The notes under the pieces: model-generated
Database searches by the model: none
The model's input: the letters and a program-made list of their open reading frames with translations, nothing else
Told to the model about the DNA's origin: nothing
Made by a program: the position numbers and the translations under genes
Assembly (NCBI RefSeq): GCF_003025005.1
Contig: NZ_PVSS01000001.1
Coordinates: 1 to 64,000 of the forward strand
Length of the DNA: 64,000 nt
Source: Brumimicrobium mesophilum
GTDB taxonomy: Bacteria; Bacteroidota; Bacteroidia; Flavobacteriales_D; Crocinitomicaceae
Direction of reading: 5' to 3'
Shown: one piece after another, positions 35,481 through 44,561 of the stretch
How positions within the stretch are numbered: position 1 is the first letter of the stretch
Layout of the letters: every line of letters starts with the position of its first letter

Positions 35481-36110
35481 GTGAATTCAAAAAGAGAAAA
35501 TATTTCAAAAGCATTAAAACGGTACATTCCAGAGTGCTATATACCTTATATTGTTTCACTTATGTTTTCAGAAAATCTCGCTTTTAGAATTAGTAAACCA
35601 AGAAAAACCAAAGCTGGAGATTATCGTCCACCTTTTAAGGGAGAACCCCATAGGATTTCAATTAATGGCGACTTGAATCCTTACGCTTTTTTAATCACAA
35701 CTGTTCATGAATTTGCACACATGACCACCTATGTGAAATACGGTGGACAAGTTTTACCTCATGGTCTTGAATGGAAAAGCGAGTTTAAAAGGTTATTAAT
35801 TCCCGTATTAGAACAAAAAGAGTTACCCCTCACTATTGAAAAAGCACTTTTGAATAGTTTGAATAATTTAAAAGCTTCGAGTTGTACAGACATTCATCTG
35901 ATGCGAGCACTTAGAGAATTTAATGCCTTAGACGATTCTACTGAACTCCTTGAAAATATAGGTAACAATATGTACTTTCGTTTGGGTAAAATGACCTTTC
36001 AACGTGGAATATTACGCAGAAGAAAGTATCTTTGCACGGAAGTGAACACTGGCAAAAAATATCTCGTCAATCGATTGGCGGAAGTTGAGCCATTAAAAAA
36101 TGAAGAATGA
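35481..36110 (+). CDS. SprT-like zinc metallopeptidase domain protein
   Basis: A 209-residue protein with the SprT-like domain. Zinc ligands are H76 and H80 with catalytic E77 (TTVHEFAHMTTY), and the third ligand is likely the His in LPHGLEWKSEF (about 93). In this family (SprT, and eukaryotic Spartan, which cleaves DNA-crosslinked proteins) a C-terminal zinc ribbon often follows; here the tail (FQRGILRRRKYLCTEVNTGKKYLV) retains only one Cys. The start is a GTG. Its stop overlaps the manC start (ATGA), so it leads an operon with manC and the next gene. Function is unproven in bacteria. Confidence 0.85.
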   Translation: MNSKRENISKALKRYIPECYIPYIVSLMFSENLAFRISKPRKTKAGDYRPPFKGEPHRISINGDLNPYAFLITTVHEFAHMTTYVKYGGQVLPHGLEWKSEFKRLLIPVLEQKELPLTIEKALLNSLNNLKASSCTDIHLMRALREFNALDDSTELLENIGNNMYFRLGKMTFQRGILRRRKYLCTEVNTGKKYLVNRLAEVEPLKNEE

Positions 36111-37180
36111 GAGAAAATAATTACGCAGTAATTATGGCCGGTGGAGTCGGAAGTAGATTTTGGCCTATGTCAATTGAAGAGTGTCCTAAGCAATTTTTAG
36201 ACGTGCTTGGAATTGGAAAAACATTGATTCAATTAACTTTCGAAAGACTTAAAAATGTAGTTCCTGAGAATAACATATATATATTGACAAACGAAAGCTA
36301 TGTGAATTTAGTAAAAACACAATTGCCTTCACTTAAGTCAAATCAAATCTTAACAGAACCTGAACGCAAGAATACTGCACCTTGCATTACCTATGCAGCT
36401 GCAAAAATTTATGCATTAAATAAGGATGCTAACCTTGTCGTTGCTCCTTCTGATCATCTTATTTTAAAGGAAGACAAGTTTGAGCGAATTATCAATACGG
36501 CTTTGATTCGTGCAGACAAAGAAGATAGAATTCTAACCCTAGGAATAAAACCTACTCGACCTGATACGGGTTACGGATATATCCAATTTCATCAAGATGG
36601 CGATATTATAGCTGGGCAAATTTCAAAAGTGAAACACTTTACGGAAAAACCAAACAGAGAAATGGCCGAAATATTCTTGAAAAGTGGTGACTACTATTGG
36701 AATTCAGGGATTTTTGTTTGGAAAGCCAGAACAATTTTAAAGGCATTGAGAAAATTCAAACCAGATTTACACGAATTGTTTTGTGACAATTTCGAAATCT
36801 ACAACACTCCTGGTGAATACGAATATGTAAACGAAGCATTCAGAAAATGTGAAGATATTTCTATCGACTTTGCAGTAATGGAAAATGCTAAAAATGTAGA
36901 TGTTATTCTCGCAGATTTTGACTGGAGTGACCTTGGCACATGGGGAAGCTTGTCAGATCATTTAGACAAAGATGTTAACGGAAATAGCGTGAAAGGAGAC
37001 AATACACATGTTTTCAAATCTTCAAATTGTTTGATTAATTTACCAAATCATAAATTGGCCATCATTCAAGGACTAGACAATCACATCGTGGTAGAATCAG
37101 AGAACCGATTACTTATCTTGGATAAGAAAGATGAGCAAAGTCTGAAAACCTACCTAAAAGCAATTCAAGAAAACAATTAA
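36107..37180 (+). CDS. manC: Mannose-1-phosphate guanylyltransferase
   Basis: A 357-residue nucleotidyltransferase making GDP-mannose from GTP and mannose-1-phosphate for glycans and lipid-linked sugars. The pyrophosphorylase signature is AVIMAGGVGSRFWPMS (8-23), followed by PKQFLDVLG, SDHLI, the sugar-binding FTEKPN (about 183-188) and WNSGIFVW. The isomerase domain of bifunctional ManC/AlgA proteins (length about 480) is absent, so this is the single-function form. It overlaps the sprT-like gene by 4 nt. GDP-mannose would supply a DPM-like enzyme such as the one at 32804-33520. Confidence 0.93.
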   Translation: MRENNYAVIMAGGVGSRFWPMSIEECPKQFLDVLGIGKTLIQLTFERLKNVVPENNIYILTNESYVNLVKTQLPSLKSNQILTEPERKNTAPCITYAAAKIYALNKDANLVVAPSDHLILKEDKFERIINTALIRADKEDRILTLGIKPTRPDTGYGYIQFHQDGDIIAGQISKVKHFTEKPNREMAEIFLKSGDYYWNSGIFVWKARTILKALRKFKPDLHELFCDNFEIYNTPGEYEYVNEAFRKCEDISIDFAVMENAKNVDVILADFDWSDLGTWGSLSDHLDKDVNGNSVKGDNTHVFKSSNCLINLPNHKLAIIQGLDNHIVVESENRLLILDKKDEQSLKTYLKAIQENN

Positions 37181-37211
37181 TTTTTTCACCAACCCAATTT
37201 ACTACACCGAA

Positions 37212-37769
37212 ATGAATTTAGATATACCAAACGATTTTAATTCTGACAGCGACGATAAACCATTTGTAGCTTGCAAAGTTTGTGAGAGAGATTTAACCGA
37301 TAGTCATACTCCATACACCATCGAAAAGGCATACAAAAGAGTTGACGAAGGGGAAGATGTAACTTTGTTTGAAGTAGCTATTTGTATACCATGCGCCGAA
37401 AAGCAAAGTAAAAAAATGAGCAAAGAGTCTAAGGCCTACATTATGAAAATGATGGGTGGTTCTGCGTTCATGGAAAAACGTCAAAACCGTTGGGATAAAA
37501 ACTGGAGAGACGATTGGAAATCAGCTTGTTTATTTACTGATGAAAACATTAAAATAAATGACGAATACCATATTGTAGGTCAGTTTCAAGACGGACAAAT
37601 CATTCCTACAATGACCCCATTTGTAATTGGACAAAGTTATATTGAGGAAATTCAAGAGAATTTATCTATAGAAACCAAAGAGGAAATGGATAAGTTTGGA
37701 GAGCAGTTTTTAGGGCCAGATCCTGCGTTGAGGGCGTTGCTGAAGGATCATCAGTTTGTGATGGTTTAA
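37212..37769 (+). CDS. Conserved hypothetical protein with a four-Cys zinc-site-like N-terminus
   Basis: A 185-residue soluble acidic protein. Two CxxC pairs (C21/C24 in ACKVCERDL and C58/C61 in CIPCAEKQ) suggest a zinc-binding module. The middle has a Lys/Met-rich helix (MSKESKAYIMKMMGG) and a Trp-rich stretch (RWDKNWRDDWKSA), then a beta-rich C-terminal half. I recognise it as a type found in Bacteroidota but know no function. It is the third gene in the sprT-manC run, 31 bp after manC. Its last 17 bases are part of a 27-bp sequence repeated 227 bp further on. Confidence 0.7.
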   Translation: MNLDIPNDFNSDSDDKPFVACKVCERDLTDSHTPYTIEKAYKRVDEGEDVTLFEVAICIPCAEKQSKKMSKESKAYIMKMMGGSAFMEKRQNRWDKNWRDDWKSACLFTDENIKINDEYHIVGQFQDGQIIPTMTPFVIGQSYIEEIQENLSIETKEEMDKFGEQFLGPDPALRALLKDHQFVMV

Positions 37770-37779
37770 ATAATTACGA
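37753..37779 (+). repeat. 27-bp direct repeat, copy A (overlaps gene end)
   Basis: This copy spans the stop codon of the preceding gene. Copy B at 37980-38006 matches at 26 of 27 bases. The intervening 200 bp hold AATTACGAATTACG steps and an ACACGGAGG-type element, so a fragment carrying the gene's tail was probably duplicated or the spacer was inserted with duplication. Confidence 0.7.
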
Positions 37780-37820
37780 ATTACGAAATAGATAATTGCG
37801 AATTATTGGTTATCGTGTTC

Positions 37821-37854
37821 GCCTCGCTCAAGTTTTTTTTTTTTTACACGGAGG
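37821..37854 (+). repeat. GCTTCGCTC-T(n)-ACACAGAGG family repeat
   Basis: GCCTCGCTC, a T-run, then ACACGGAGG. It has the same layout as the units at 58001-58030, 58120-58145 and, inverted, 58190-58215. Confidence 0.5.
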
Positions 37855-37979
37855 TTTTTAGAGAGTTGCACGGAGGCTGTCGATGTGGAGTCCATTAAAA
37901 ATTTCGAGACACAGAGGTTTCACCTTTGGTGGATGGTAAGAAAAAGGTGGAGTTTTAAGGACGTTTTTAAAGGATTAAT

Positions 37980-38006
37980 AGTTTATGATGGTTTAAATAA
38001 TTACGA
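37980..38006 (+). repeat. 27-bp direct repeat, copy B
   Basis: Matches copy A (37753-37779) with one G-to-A change, but lies in non-coding sequence just before the end of hflX. Confidence 0.7.
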
Positions 38007-38044
38007 CCCAAAAACTTTCGGATCGTAATTATCCAAACTGTATT

Positions 38045-39244
38045 TTAATACAAGAAATTGCTATAAGGATATCTCACTTGAAAAATCGTTTTCACTTCAT
38101 CATAAATAACGTGCTTTAATTCATCGAAGTTCGTTTTGTTTTCTGCTGAAATAAATACACATTTACTGTTACTCATTTTAGCAATCCATTGTTTTTTCAA
38201 CTCTTCTAACGAATAGTTTTCTTGTGTTTTCGGAGATAAATCATCTTCGTCTTGCTTCACATATTTGTAGGCATCAATTTTATTGAAAACAACAATTGTT
38301 GGCTTTTCCGTTTTGTCAATTTCTGCTAAAGTTTCATTTACCACCTTAAAGTGATCTTCGAAATTTGGATGAGAAATATCTAGAACGTGAATTAAAAGAT
38401 CTGCTTCTCTCACCTCATCCAATGTCGACTTGAATGATTCAACCAATTGATGTGGAAGTTTTCTGATGAAACCAACAGTGTCTGTTAACAGAAATGGAAG
38501 ATTTTCAATCACTACTTTTCTAACTGTAGTGTCAAGCGTTGCAAACAATTTATTTTCAGCAAATACTTCAGACTTACTAATGGCATTCATTATTGTGCTT
38601 TTACCCACGTTGGTATACCCCACCAATGCTGCACGCACAAGTTGTCCACGATTTCCGCGTTGAACAGCTTTTTGCTTATCAATATCCTTTAATTTTTTCT
38701 TTAAAAGCGTAATTCTGTCCTTAATGATCCTACGATCAGTCTCAATTTGACTCTCCCCTGGTCCACGCATTCCGATTCCCCCTTTTTGCTTATCGAGGTG
38801 AGTCCACATGTTTGTTAACCTAGGATACAAATATTGGTATTGGGCCAATTCTACTTGGGTCTTAGCGTGAGAAGTTTGCGCTCTTGATGCAAAAATATCA
38901 AGAATTAGATTACTTCGGTCAAGGATTTTAACCTCCATCAATCTTTCTATATTACGCAATTGTGCTGGAGAGAGCTCATCATCAAAGATGACCATATCAA
39001 TTTCATTCGAAACAACATACTGTCGAATCTCCTCGATTTTACCAGTACCTAAAAATGTTTTTGAATTGACCATTTGAAGCTTTTGAAGAAACCTTTTTTG
39101 CGTTACTGCTCCCGCTGTAAGTGCTAAGAACTCTAGTTCTTCGATATGTTCGATTGCCTCTTCTTCCGACTGATTTTGTACGATTACTCCTACCAAAACA
39201 GCCTTTTCCCCTTCTAAATTCTCTGTTAATTTACCTACTTCCAT
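38045..39244 (-). CDS. hflX: Ribosome-associated GTPase HflX
   Basis: A 399-residue GTPase that binds the large ribosomal subunit and rescues stalled or heat-damaged ribosomes. The N-terminal HflX domain (about 20-110: DMVIFDDELSPAQLRNIE, DRSNLILDIFASRAQT) is followed by the coiled linker with GIGMRGPGESQIETDRR and the G domain: G1 GYTNVGKST, G3 DTVGFIRKLPHQLVESFKSTL, G4 FNKID. A C-terminal extension (about 340-399) is acidic then basic. No hfq or miaA is nearby. A tail-to-tail gap with the plus-strand 37212 gene holds repeats. Confidence 0.95.
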   Translation of the reverse strand: MEVGKLTENLEGEKAVLVGVIVQNQSEEEAIEHIEELEFLALTAGAVTQKRFLQKLQMVNSKTFLGTGKIEEIRQYVVSNEIDMVIFDDELSPAQLRNIERLMEVKILDRSNLILDIFASRAQTSHAKTQVELAQYQYLYPRLTNMWTHLDKQKGGIGMRGPGESQIETDRRIIKDRITLLKKKLKDIDKQKAVQRGNRGQLVRAALVGYTNVGKSTIMNAISKSEVFAENKLFATLDTTVRKVVIENLPFLLTDTVGFIRKLPHQLVESFKSTLDEVREADLLIHVLDISHPNFEDHFKVVNETLAEIDKTEKPTIVVFNKIDAYKYVKQDEDDLSPKTQENYSLEELKKQWIAKMSNSKCVFISAENKTNFDELKHVIYDEVKTIFQVRYPYSNFLY

Positions 39245-39299
39245 TCAATAATTGTACGAATATATTTGTAATAATTAGATTTTCTTTAACGTATTTTGG

Positions 39300-39737
39300 C
39301 TAGAAATATCCAGCACCTACGTTATAGATAAAAGGCCACGGAATTGCAATAAATATGATAATCAACCCTAAACCATAATATCTCAAAATCATTTTGTGGC
39401 GTCTAGCAGGCTCAATTTGCTTTTCTGCTTTTTTCCTTCCAAGGGTTATAAATATTATTGCCACTACCATTAACAAAATATGTTCAACAGTAAAAAACCT
39501 GTAGATTGGCTCACTCATCGTTTCACCAGAGAACTGAACTTTTGAGCTGATCGCATATAGCACTAGCCCAATTAGCAACTGGATATGTAAAAAGATCATC
39601 GCAAAGAGATTAATCATTTTATCCTTCTTCTCATACTTATCTGATTTCAAGTTTGCGATTGCATTAAAAATTGCAATTACCAACAATGCCAATACAATGT
39701 ATCTCAACCCAGAGTGTGCTGCTATTAATCCTTTCAT
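39300..39737 (-). CDS. Four-helix membrane protein, cytochrome-b-like
   Basis: A 145-residue integral membrane protein with four hydrophobic helices (about 9-27, 43-63, 82-102, 116-137). Histidines sit at or near helix ends (AHSGLRY, FLHIQLL, VEHILL, RRHKMIL), the arrangement expected of a di-haem four-helix bundle, though haem binding is only inferred. Similar proteins in Bacteroidota are sometimes labelled cytochrome B. It lies 55 bp upstream of hflX in the same direction and has a likely -7 box of its own. Confidence 0.65.
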   Translation of the reverse strand: MKGLIAAHSGLRYIVLALLVIAIFNAIANLKSDKYEKKDKMINLFAMIFLHIQLLIGLVLYAISSKVQFSGETMSEPIYRFFTVEHILLMVVAIIFITLGRKKAEKQIEPARRHKMILRYYGLGLIIIFIAIPWPFIYNVGAGYF

Positions 39738-40107
39738 TTGTTTTGATTTTTTCTCAAAAATACCAAATTAGACCGATTAGTCAGCATAAAAAAGAAAAAT
39801 TAAGGTGAATGCTTCAAGGTTAAAATCAAGGTTGAATTTGTACTGTAGTTTCTGCCCTACTTGGATTAACAAAGTAATAAGACTTTCCATCTTCATCAAC
39901 TTTTTGATATCTCATAGCCATTACCCTCAATACAAGATCTTAACACTCATTATTTACACTAGATTAAAACCAGCAGCAATAAACCAATTGAAAGAAAGTA
40001 TTTTTCAAAGTACCGACCATCAACTATTAACCAACAGTTATCCTAAATAATTCCTTGATAGCGTTAAAATTATTAATTTCGGAGATTTTTAAATAACTAG
40101 ATTAGCC
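39738..40107. other. Intergenic region between divergent genes
   Basis: These 370 bases carry a TATTTTTG -7 box for the leftward membrane protein gene (plus 39755-39762) and presumably the promoter of the rightward amidohydrolase pair, for which only a near match (TAATTTCG, 40074-40081) is seen. An 81-codon frame here (39805-40050) has no protein-like character. Confidence 0.45.
39755..39762 (-). promoter_or_regulatory. Putative -7 box of the four-helix membrane protein gene
   Basis: TATTTTTG on the minus strand, 17 bp before the ATG at 39737. No clear -33 TTG at the right distance. Confidence 0.4.
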
Positions 40108-43100
40108 ATGCGTATATTATTTTGTATCTCTCTTCTATGGTTTCTATCCGCTTTTGCGTTTGGTCAAATTCCATCTCCTAATAATGGAGCTAAAGAATCA
40201 CAAGCTTCAACTTATGTGCTACGCAATGCAAAAATCATTGTAAGTCCAGAAAAAATCATTAGCAAAGGCTCCTTGGTCATTAAAGACGGGAAAATTTCTT
40301 CTGTTGGTAAACTAATGCGCTACCCAGATGGAGCAATAATCATTGACATGGAAGGAAAAACAATTGTTCCTTCATTTATAGAAAGTTATTCTTCAATTGG
40401 AGTGCCAAAAGCAGAAGGAGAAAAATGGAATCCACGTCCGCAAATCGATAGTAAAAAAGAAGGAGCATATTATTGGAATGAGTCTATTCACCCAGAAGTT
40501 GATGCCCTCGGACATTTCAAAGTAGATGCAAAAGCTTCTAAAGACTTGCAAAAAATGGGATTTGCAGTTGCGGTAACTCATGTTGATGATGGTATTGCTC
40601 GTGGAAACGGAGCTGTTGTTGCTTTGGGTGATATTCCAAATAAAGATGCAATTTTAAAAGCAAAAGGTGGAGCTTTTTTCTCTCTTGAAAAAGGAGTTTC
40701 TAAACAAACTTATCCTTCTTCTCAAATGGGTGTGATTGCTTTATTGCGTCAAGTACTTTATGATGCACAATATTACAAGACCAACCAAGAAACATTACCA
40801 GAAAACCTTTCTTTAAGTGCGTTAAACGAACAACTAGATGGTCCACTCATTTTCAATGTGAATGATAAACTTGAAGCTTTAAGAGCTTACAAAATAGCAC
40901 AGGAATTTGAGTTAGACTTCATTATCGTAGGAGCAGGAAATGAATTTGAGCAAATCAAAGAGTTTAAAAATTGGAGTCAACCAATGATTTTACCAATCAA
41001 CTTTCCTGACGCTTTTGAAGTTGGAGATCCTTACATTTCTCGTCAGATTCCATTAAGTGATCTTAAAGAATGGGAATTAGCCCCATCAAATCCGTTTATC
41101 TTAAAGCAAAACAATGTGAAATTTGCAATTTCTTCAAAAGGTCATGAAAAATCTGAAGATTTTTGGAAACATTTCCATAATGTTTTGGAACGTGGACTCT
41201 CTCGCCAAGAATTACTAGCAGCCCTAACGACAATTCCATCTGAAATTTTTAAAGTTGACAATCAATTAGGAACTTTAGATGAAGGGAAAATTGCAAGCTT
41301 CTCCGTTTTTGACAAAGACCCTTTTGAAATGAAAAACGCCAACCTCGAAGAATCTTGGTCTTTGGGAAAACAACATTTCATAAAAGAGAAATCCGATATA
41401 GACATTCGTGGGAAGTACAGATTTAGCTTACCAGAAACTTCATACGTTATTGATATTAAAGGTACACCTGAAAAACCAACAGGAACAGCATATAGTTATA
41501 AGAAAAATTCTTTGGACACTTTAAAAGCAAAAGTTGGAATAACTGTAGATTATAAAGATGCATCTTTTCATTTTGAAGTAAAAGATGATAAATACGAAGG
41601 AGTGATTACGCTCCATGGAAATTACAGTCAAAACATTAATGCTTTTTTAGGTCAAGGTCAATTACCAGACGGAACATGGATTAAATGGGCAGGAGTTCAA
41701 TTGTCAAGTCCTAAAACTGATAAGAAAGAATTGCAAAAGAATACGATTACTATTGATACAAGTTCGGTAGGATCCGTTTGGTTTCCGAACATGGCATACG
41801 GAATGGATTCTTTACCAACCAATGAGGTTTACGTTTTGAGAAACGCAACTATATGGACAAATGAAGAAGAAGGTATAATAAAGGAAGCTTCAGTTATTAT
41901 AAAAGATGGTAAAATTGATTACGTAGGAACTGAAACTTTCAGCATTCCAGCCGATGCAATAGAAATTGATTGTAAGGGAATGCACATTACCTCTGGAATT
42001 ATCGATGAACATTCACATATTGCAATTTCTAAGGGTGTAAATGAAAGTGGTCAAGCTGTGTCTGCAGAAGTTAGCATAGCAGATGTAGTTAGAAATGACG
42101 ACATTAATATTTACCGTCAACTTTCAGGAGGTGTAACGGTTTCTCATCTATTACACGGCTCTGCCAACCCAATCGGTGGTCAATCTGCTGTGATAAAATT
42201 AAAATGGGGATATTCACCTGATGAAATGTTGGTAAAAGACATGCCGAAGTTCATCAAGTTTGCTTTAGGAGAAAATGTGAAACAAAGTAATTGGGGTGAC
42301 TATAACACAGTTCGTTTCCCACAAACCAGAATGGGAGTAGAACAGGTATTTTATGATGCATTTATTCGTGCCGAAGCTTACAAAAAGAAATGGAATGAGT
42401 ATAACGCAATGTCTCCAAAAAAAGCTGAACGAAATAATATTTCAGCACCTGCTGTTGACCTAGAATTAGAAACTGTGTGGGAAATCAAGAATGGTGAACG
42501 TTTTATCAGCTGTCACAGTTATGTTCAAAGTGAAATCAACATGTTAATGAAAGTTGCAGATTCAATGGGCTTCAAAATAAATACTTTCACTCATATTCTA
42601 GAAGGATATAAAGTAGCAGATAAAATGGCAAAACACGGAGCTGGAGGTAGTACATTTTCAGATTGGTGGGCATACAAATACGAAGTAAAGGACGCAATTC
42701 CATTCAACGCTAACATTATGCAAGAGCAAGGAGTTGTTGTAGCCATTAACTCGGACGATGCAGAAATGGGTAGACGCTTGAATCAAGAAGCTGCTAAATC
42801 TGTGAAATACGGAGGAATGAGTGAAGAAGCTGCTTGGAAAATGGTCACACTAAATCCGGCAAAACTGATGCACCTTGATGACAGGATGGGAAGTATAAAA
42901 GTAGGGAAAGATGCAGACATCGTAATTTGGACAGACAATCCTTTAAGCATTAATGCACAAGTATCTAAGACTTTTGTTGATGGAGAACTACTTTACGACT
43001 CATGGAAAAGCGTAGATGATTATTATAGAATTAGAGAAGAAAAGGCAAGAATTATAAGTTTAATGCTTAATTCTAACCAAAACGGTGATGCAAAAAAGCC

Positions 43101-43161
43101 TTTCGAAAAGAAAAAGGAAAAACACTGGCATTGCGACACAATTGGAGATTCAAAACATTAA
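40108..43161 (+). CDS. Exported double amidohydrolase-like protein
   Basis: A 1017-residue protein with a signal peptide (about 1-19, AFG-Q). It holds two amidohydrolase-like halves. The first (about 35-440: YVLRNAKIIVSPEKIISKGSLVIKDGKI ... GKIASFSVFDKDPFE) lacks the first-strand HxH metal motif, having SFIESYSSIG in its place. The second (about 575-990: YVLRNATIWTNEEEGIIKEASVIIKDGKI) keeps HSH at 635-637, further His (HSYVQSE, FTHILEGYK) and the Asp of NSDDAEMGRR, so only it can be an active metal-dependent hydrolase. The two halves are joined by a beta domain (about 450-560). The substrate is unknown; relatives are imidazolonepropionase- or peptidase-like. A related gene follows after 4 bp. 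Confidence 0.85.
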   Translation: MRILFCISLLWFLSAFAFGQIPSPNNGAKESQASTYVLRNAKIIVSPEKIISKGSLVIKDGKISSVGKLMRYPDGAIIIDMEGKTIVPSFIESYSSIGVPKAEGEKWNPRPQIDSKKEGAYYWNESIHPEVDALGHFKVDAKASKDLQKMGFAVAVTHVDDGIARGNGAVVALGDIPNKDAILKAKGGAFFSLEKGVSKQTYPSSQMGVIALLRQVLYDAQYYKTNQETLPENLSLSALNEQLDGPLIFNVNDKLEALRAYKIAQEFELDFIIVGAGNEFEQIKEFKNWSQPMILPINFPDAFEVGDPYISRQIPLSDLKEWELAPSNPFILKQNNVKFAISSKGHEKSEDFWKHFHNVLERGLSRQELLAALTTIPSEIFKVDNQLGTLDEGKIASFSVFDKDPFEMKNANLEESWSLGKQHFIKEKSDIDIRGKYRFSLPETSYVIDIKGTPEKPTGTAYSYKKNSLDTLKAKVGITVDYKDASFHFEVKDDKYEGVITLHGNYSQNINAFLGQGQLPDGTWIKWAGVQLSSPKTDKKELQKNTITIDTSSVGSVWFPNMAYGMDSLPTNEVYVLRNATIWTNEEEGIIKEASVIIKDGKIDYVGTETFSIPADAIEIDCKGMHITSGIIDEHSHIAISKGVNESGQAVSAEVSIADVVRNDDINIYRQLSGGVTVSHLLHGSANPIGGQSAVIKLKWGYSPDEMLVKDMPKFIKFALGENVKQSNWGDYNTVRFPQTRMGVEQVFYDAFIRAEAYKKKWNEYNAMSPKKAERNNISAPAVDLELETVWEIKNGERFISCHSYVQSEINMLMKVADSMGFKINTFTHILEGYKVADKMAKHGAGGSTFSDWWAYKYEVKDAIPFNANIMQEQGVVVAINSDDAEMGRRLNQEAAKSVKYGGMSEEAAWKMVTLNPAKLMHLDDRMGSIKVGKDADIVIWTDNPLSINAQVSKTFVDGELLYDSWKSVDDYYRIREEKARIISLMLNSNQNGDAKKPFEKKKEKHWHCDTIGDSKH

Positions 43162-43165
43162 AAAA

Positions 43166-44452
43166 ATGAAGACAATAAAATTATTTTTAACCTTAGCAGT
43201 TGTTCATTTTATTGGACTCTCTGCGATGGCGCAACAGAAAATCCTACTTTCGAAAGGAACAGTTCATGTAGGAAACGGAAAAGTAATTAACCAAGGATTA
43301 ATTGGAATTCAAGGAGATAAAATTATTTTGGTTGACAATGCCTTGACCTACAACTTGGACAGAGCATCTTGGGACACAATCATCGATTTAAAAGGGCTCG
43401 ACATTTACCCAGGTTTTATTGCTCCTAATTCAAAATTGGGATTAACAGAAATTGATGCCGTTAGAGCAACACGAGATTTTAATGAGGTAGGAACATACAA
43501 TCCGCATGTTAGAGCACTTATCGCTTTCAATGCAGAATCCGAAATCAGTGAAACAGCTAGAACAAATGGTGTATTTTATACACAAGCCACGCCACAAGGG
43601 GGTATTGTTTCAGGAACTTCTTCAATTATGCACTTGAATGGGTGGAATTGGGAAGATGCAGCAATCAAAAAAGATGACGGGATTCATATGAATTGGCCTT
43701 CTACCGTTGTAGGCGGTGGTTGGTGGGCTGAACCAGCTCCAAAAAAAGCCAATGACAAATACAGTTCAAGATTAAAAGAAATTAGAGCATTTTTTGAGGC
43801 TGCTTTAGCCTATAGTAGTTCAAAAGAATTGTATGACCCTCGATTCGAAGCTATGCGTGAAATATTTACAGGAGAGAAACGGTTGTATATTCATGCCGAT
43901 GAAATGAGAGCTTTATTAGACATTATTGATTTTCAACGCGATTTAAAAATAAAATATCCCGTAATAGTTGGAGGATATGACGCTCACATGGTTGCAGATC
44001 AATTAAAATCAGAAGAGATTCCAATCATTTTAAAAGGAGGTCATACTCTTCCTTCCAATGAAGATGACCCTACGGATTTACCATATCGCCTCCCTTCTAT
44101 GTTACAAAATGCTGGAGTTTTATTCTGCATTCAAAATTCGGGTAGAATGGAAACTATGAATACACGAAATATCCCATTCTTGGCCGGTACAGCTATGTCA
44201 TATGGATTAACGGAAGAGCAGGCTATTTCCTCGATAACTTTAAACACTGCTAAAATTATGGGTGTTGACAAAATAATCGGAAGCATCGCGGAAGGAAAAA
44301 GCGCAACACTTTTTGTAAATAAAGGAACGCCACTTGACATGAGAACGAACAACTTAATATTTGGAATGATCAATGGTGAGTTCATTGATTTGTCAAATGT
44401 TCAAACAAAATTATACGATAAATACCAGAAGAAATACGAAGATCAGAATTAA
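43166..44452 (+). CDS. Exported amidohydrolase-like protein lacking the metal HxH motif
   Basis: A 429-residue protein. I choose the ATG at 43166, because it starts a proper signal peptide (MKTIKLFLTLAVVHFIG...MAQ) 4 bp after the stop of the previous gene; an in-frame ATG at 43085 would lie inside that gene. The amidohydrolase fold is clear (ILLSKGTVHVGNGKVINQGL ... YPGFIAPNSKLGLTEIDAVRATRDFNEVG ... GTAMSYGLTEEQAISSITLNTAKIMGVDKIIGSIAEGKSA), but APNSKLGL stands where HxH is expected. Late elements of the fold (HADEMRALLDII) keep one His. It is probably a catalytically altered partner of the preceding protein and may form a complex with it. Confidence 0.85.
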   Translation: MKTIKLFLTLAVVHFIGLSAMAQQKILLSKGTVHVGNGKVINQGLIGIQGDKIILVDNALTYNLDRASWDTIIDLKGLDIYPGFIAPNSKLGLTEIDAVRATRDFNEVGTYNPHVRALIAFNAESEISETARTNGVFYTQATPQGGIVSGTSSIMHLNGWNWEDAAIKKDDGIHMNWPSTVVGGGWWAEPAPKKANDKYSSRLKEIRAFFEAALAYSSSKELYDPRFEAMREIFTGEKRLYIHADEMRALLDIIDFQRDLKIKYPVIVGGYDAHMVADQLKSEEIPIILKGGHTLPSNEDDPTDLPYRLPSMLQNAGVLFCIQNSGRMETMNTRNIPFLAGTAMSYGLTEEQAISSITLNTAKIMGVDKIIGSIAEGKSATLFVNKGTPLDMRTNNLIFGMINGEFIDLSNVQTKLYDKYQKKYEDQN

Positions 44453-44495
44453 TGATTTAGTCCTAAACTATTATATTGATAAATATTATCAAAAA

Positions 44496-44521
44496 AAAAG
44501 CTTGTCCTCGGACAAGCTTTT
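44496..44521. terminator. Bidirectional intrinsic terminator
   Basis: AAAAGCTTGTCC (44496-44507) and GGACAAGCTTTT (44510-44521) form a 12-bp perfect stem with a very short loop. The A-run at 44491-44499 gives a long U-tract on the minus strand, and TTTT follows on the plus strand. It serves the convergent amidohydrolase (+) and Glu-rich lipoprotein (-) genes. Confidence 0.9.
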
Positions 44522-44561
44522 ATAATTATTTTCAAAATCGAAAGATTCGAAAAATTAAAAC

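Noticed and set aside
39805-40050. 81-codon plus-strand frame in a gap
   Set aside because: No start context, no recognisable sequence, and it lies in AT-rich promoter sequence.
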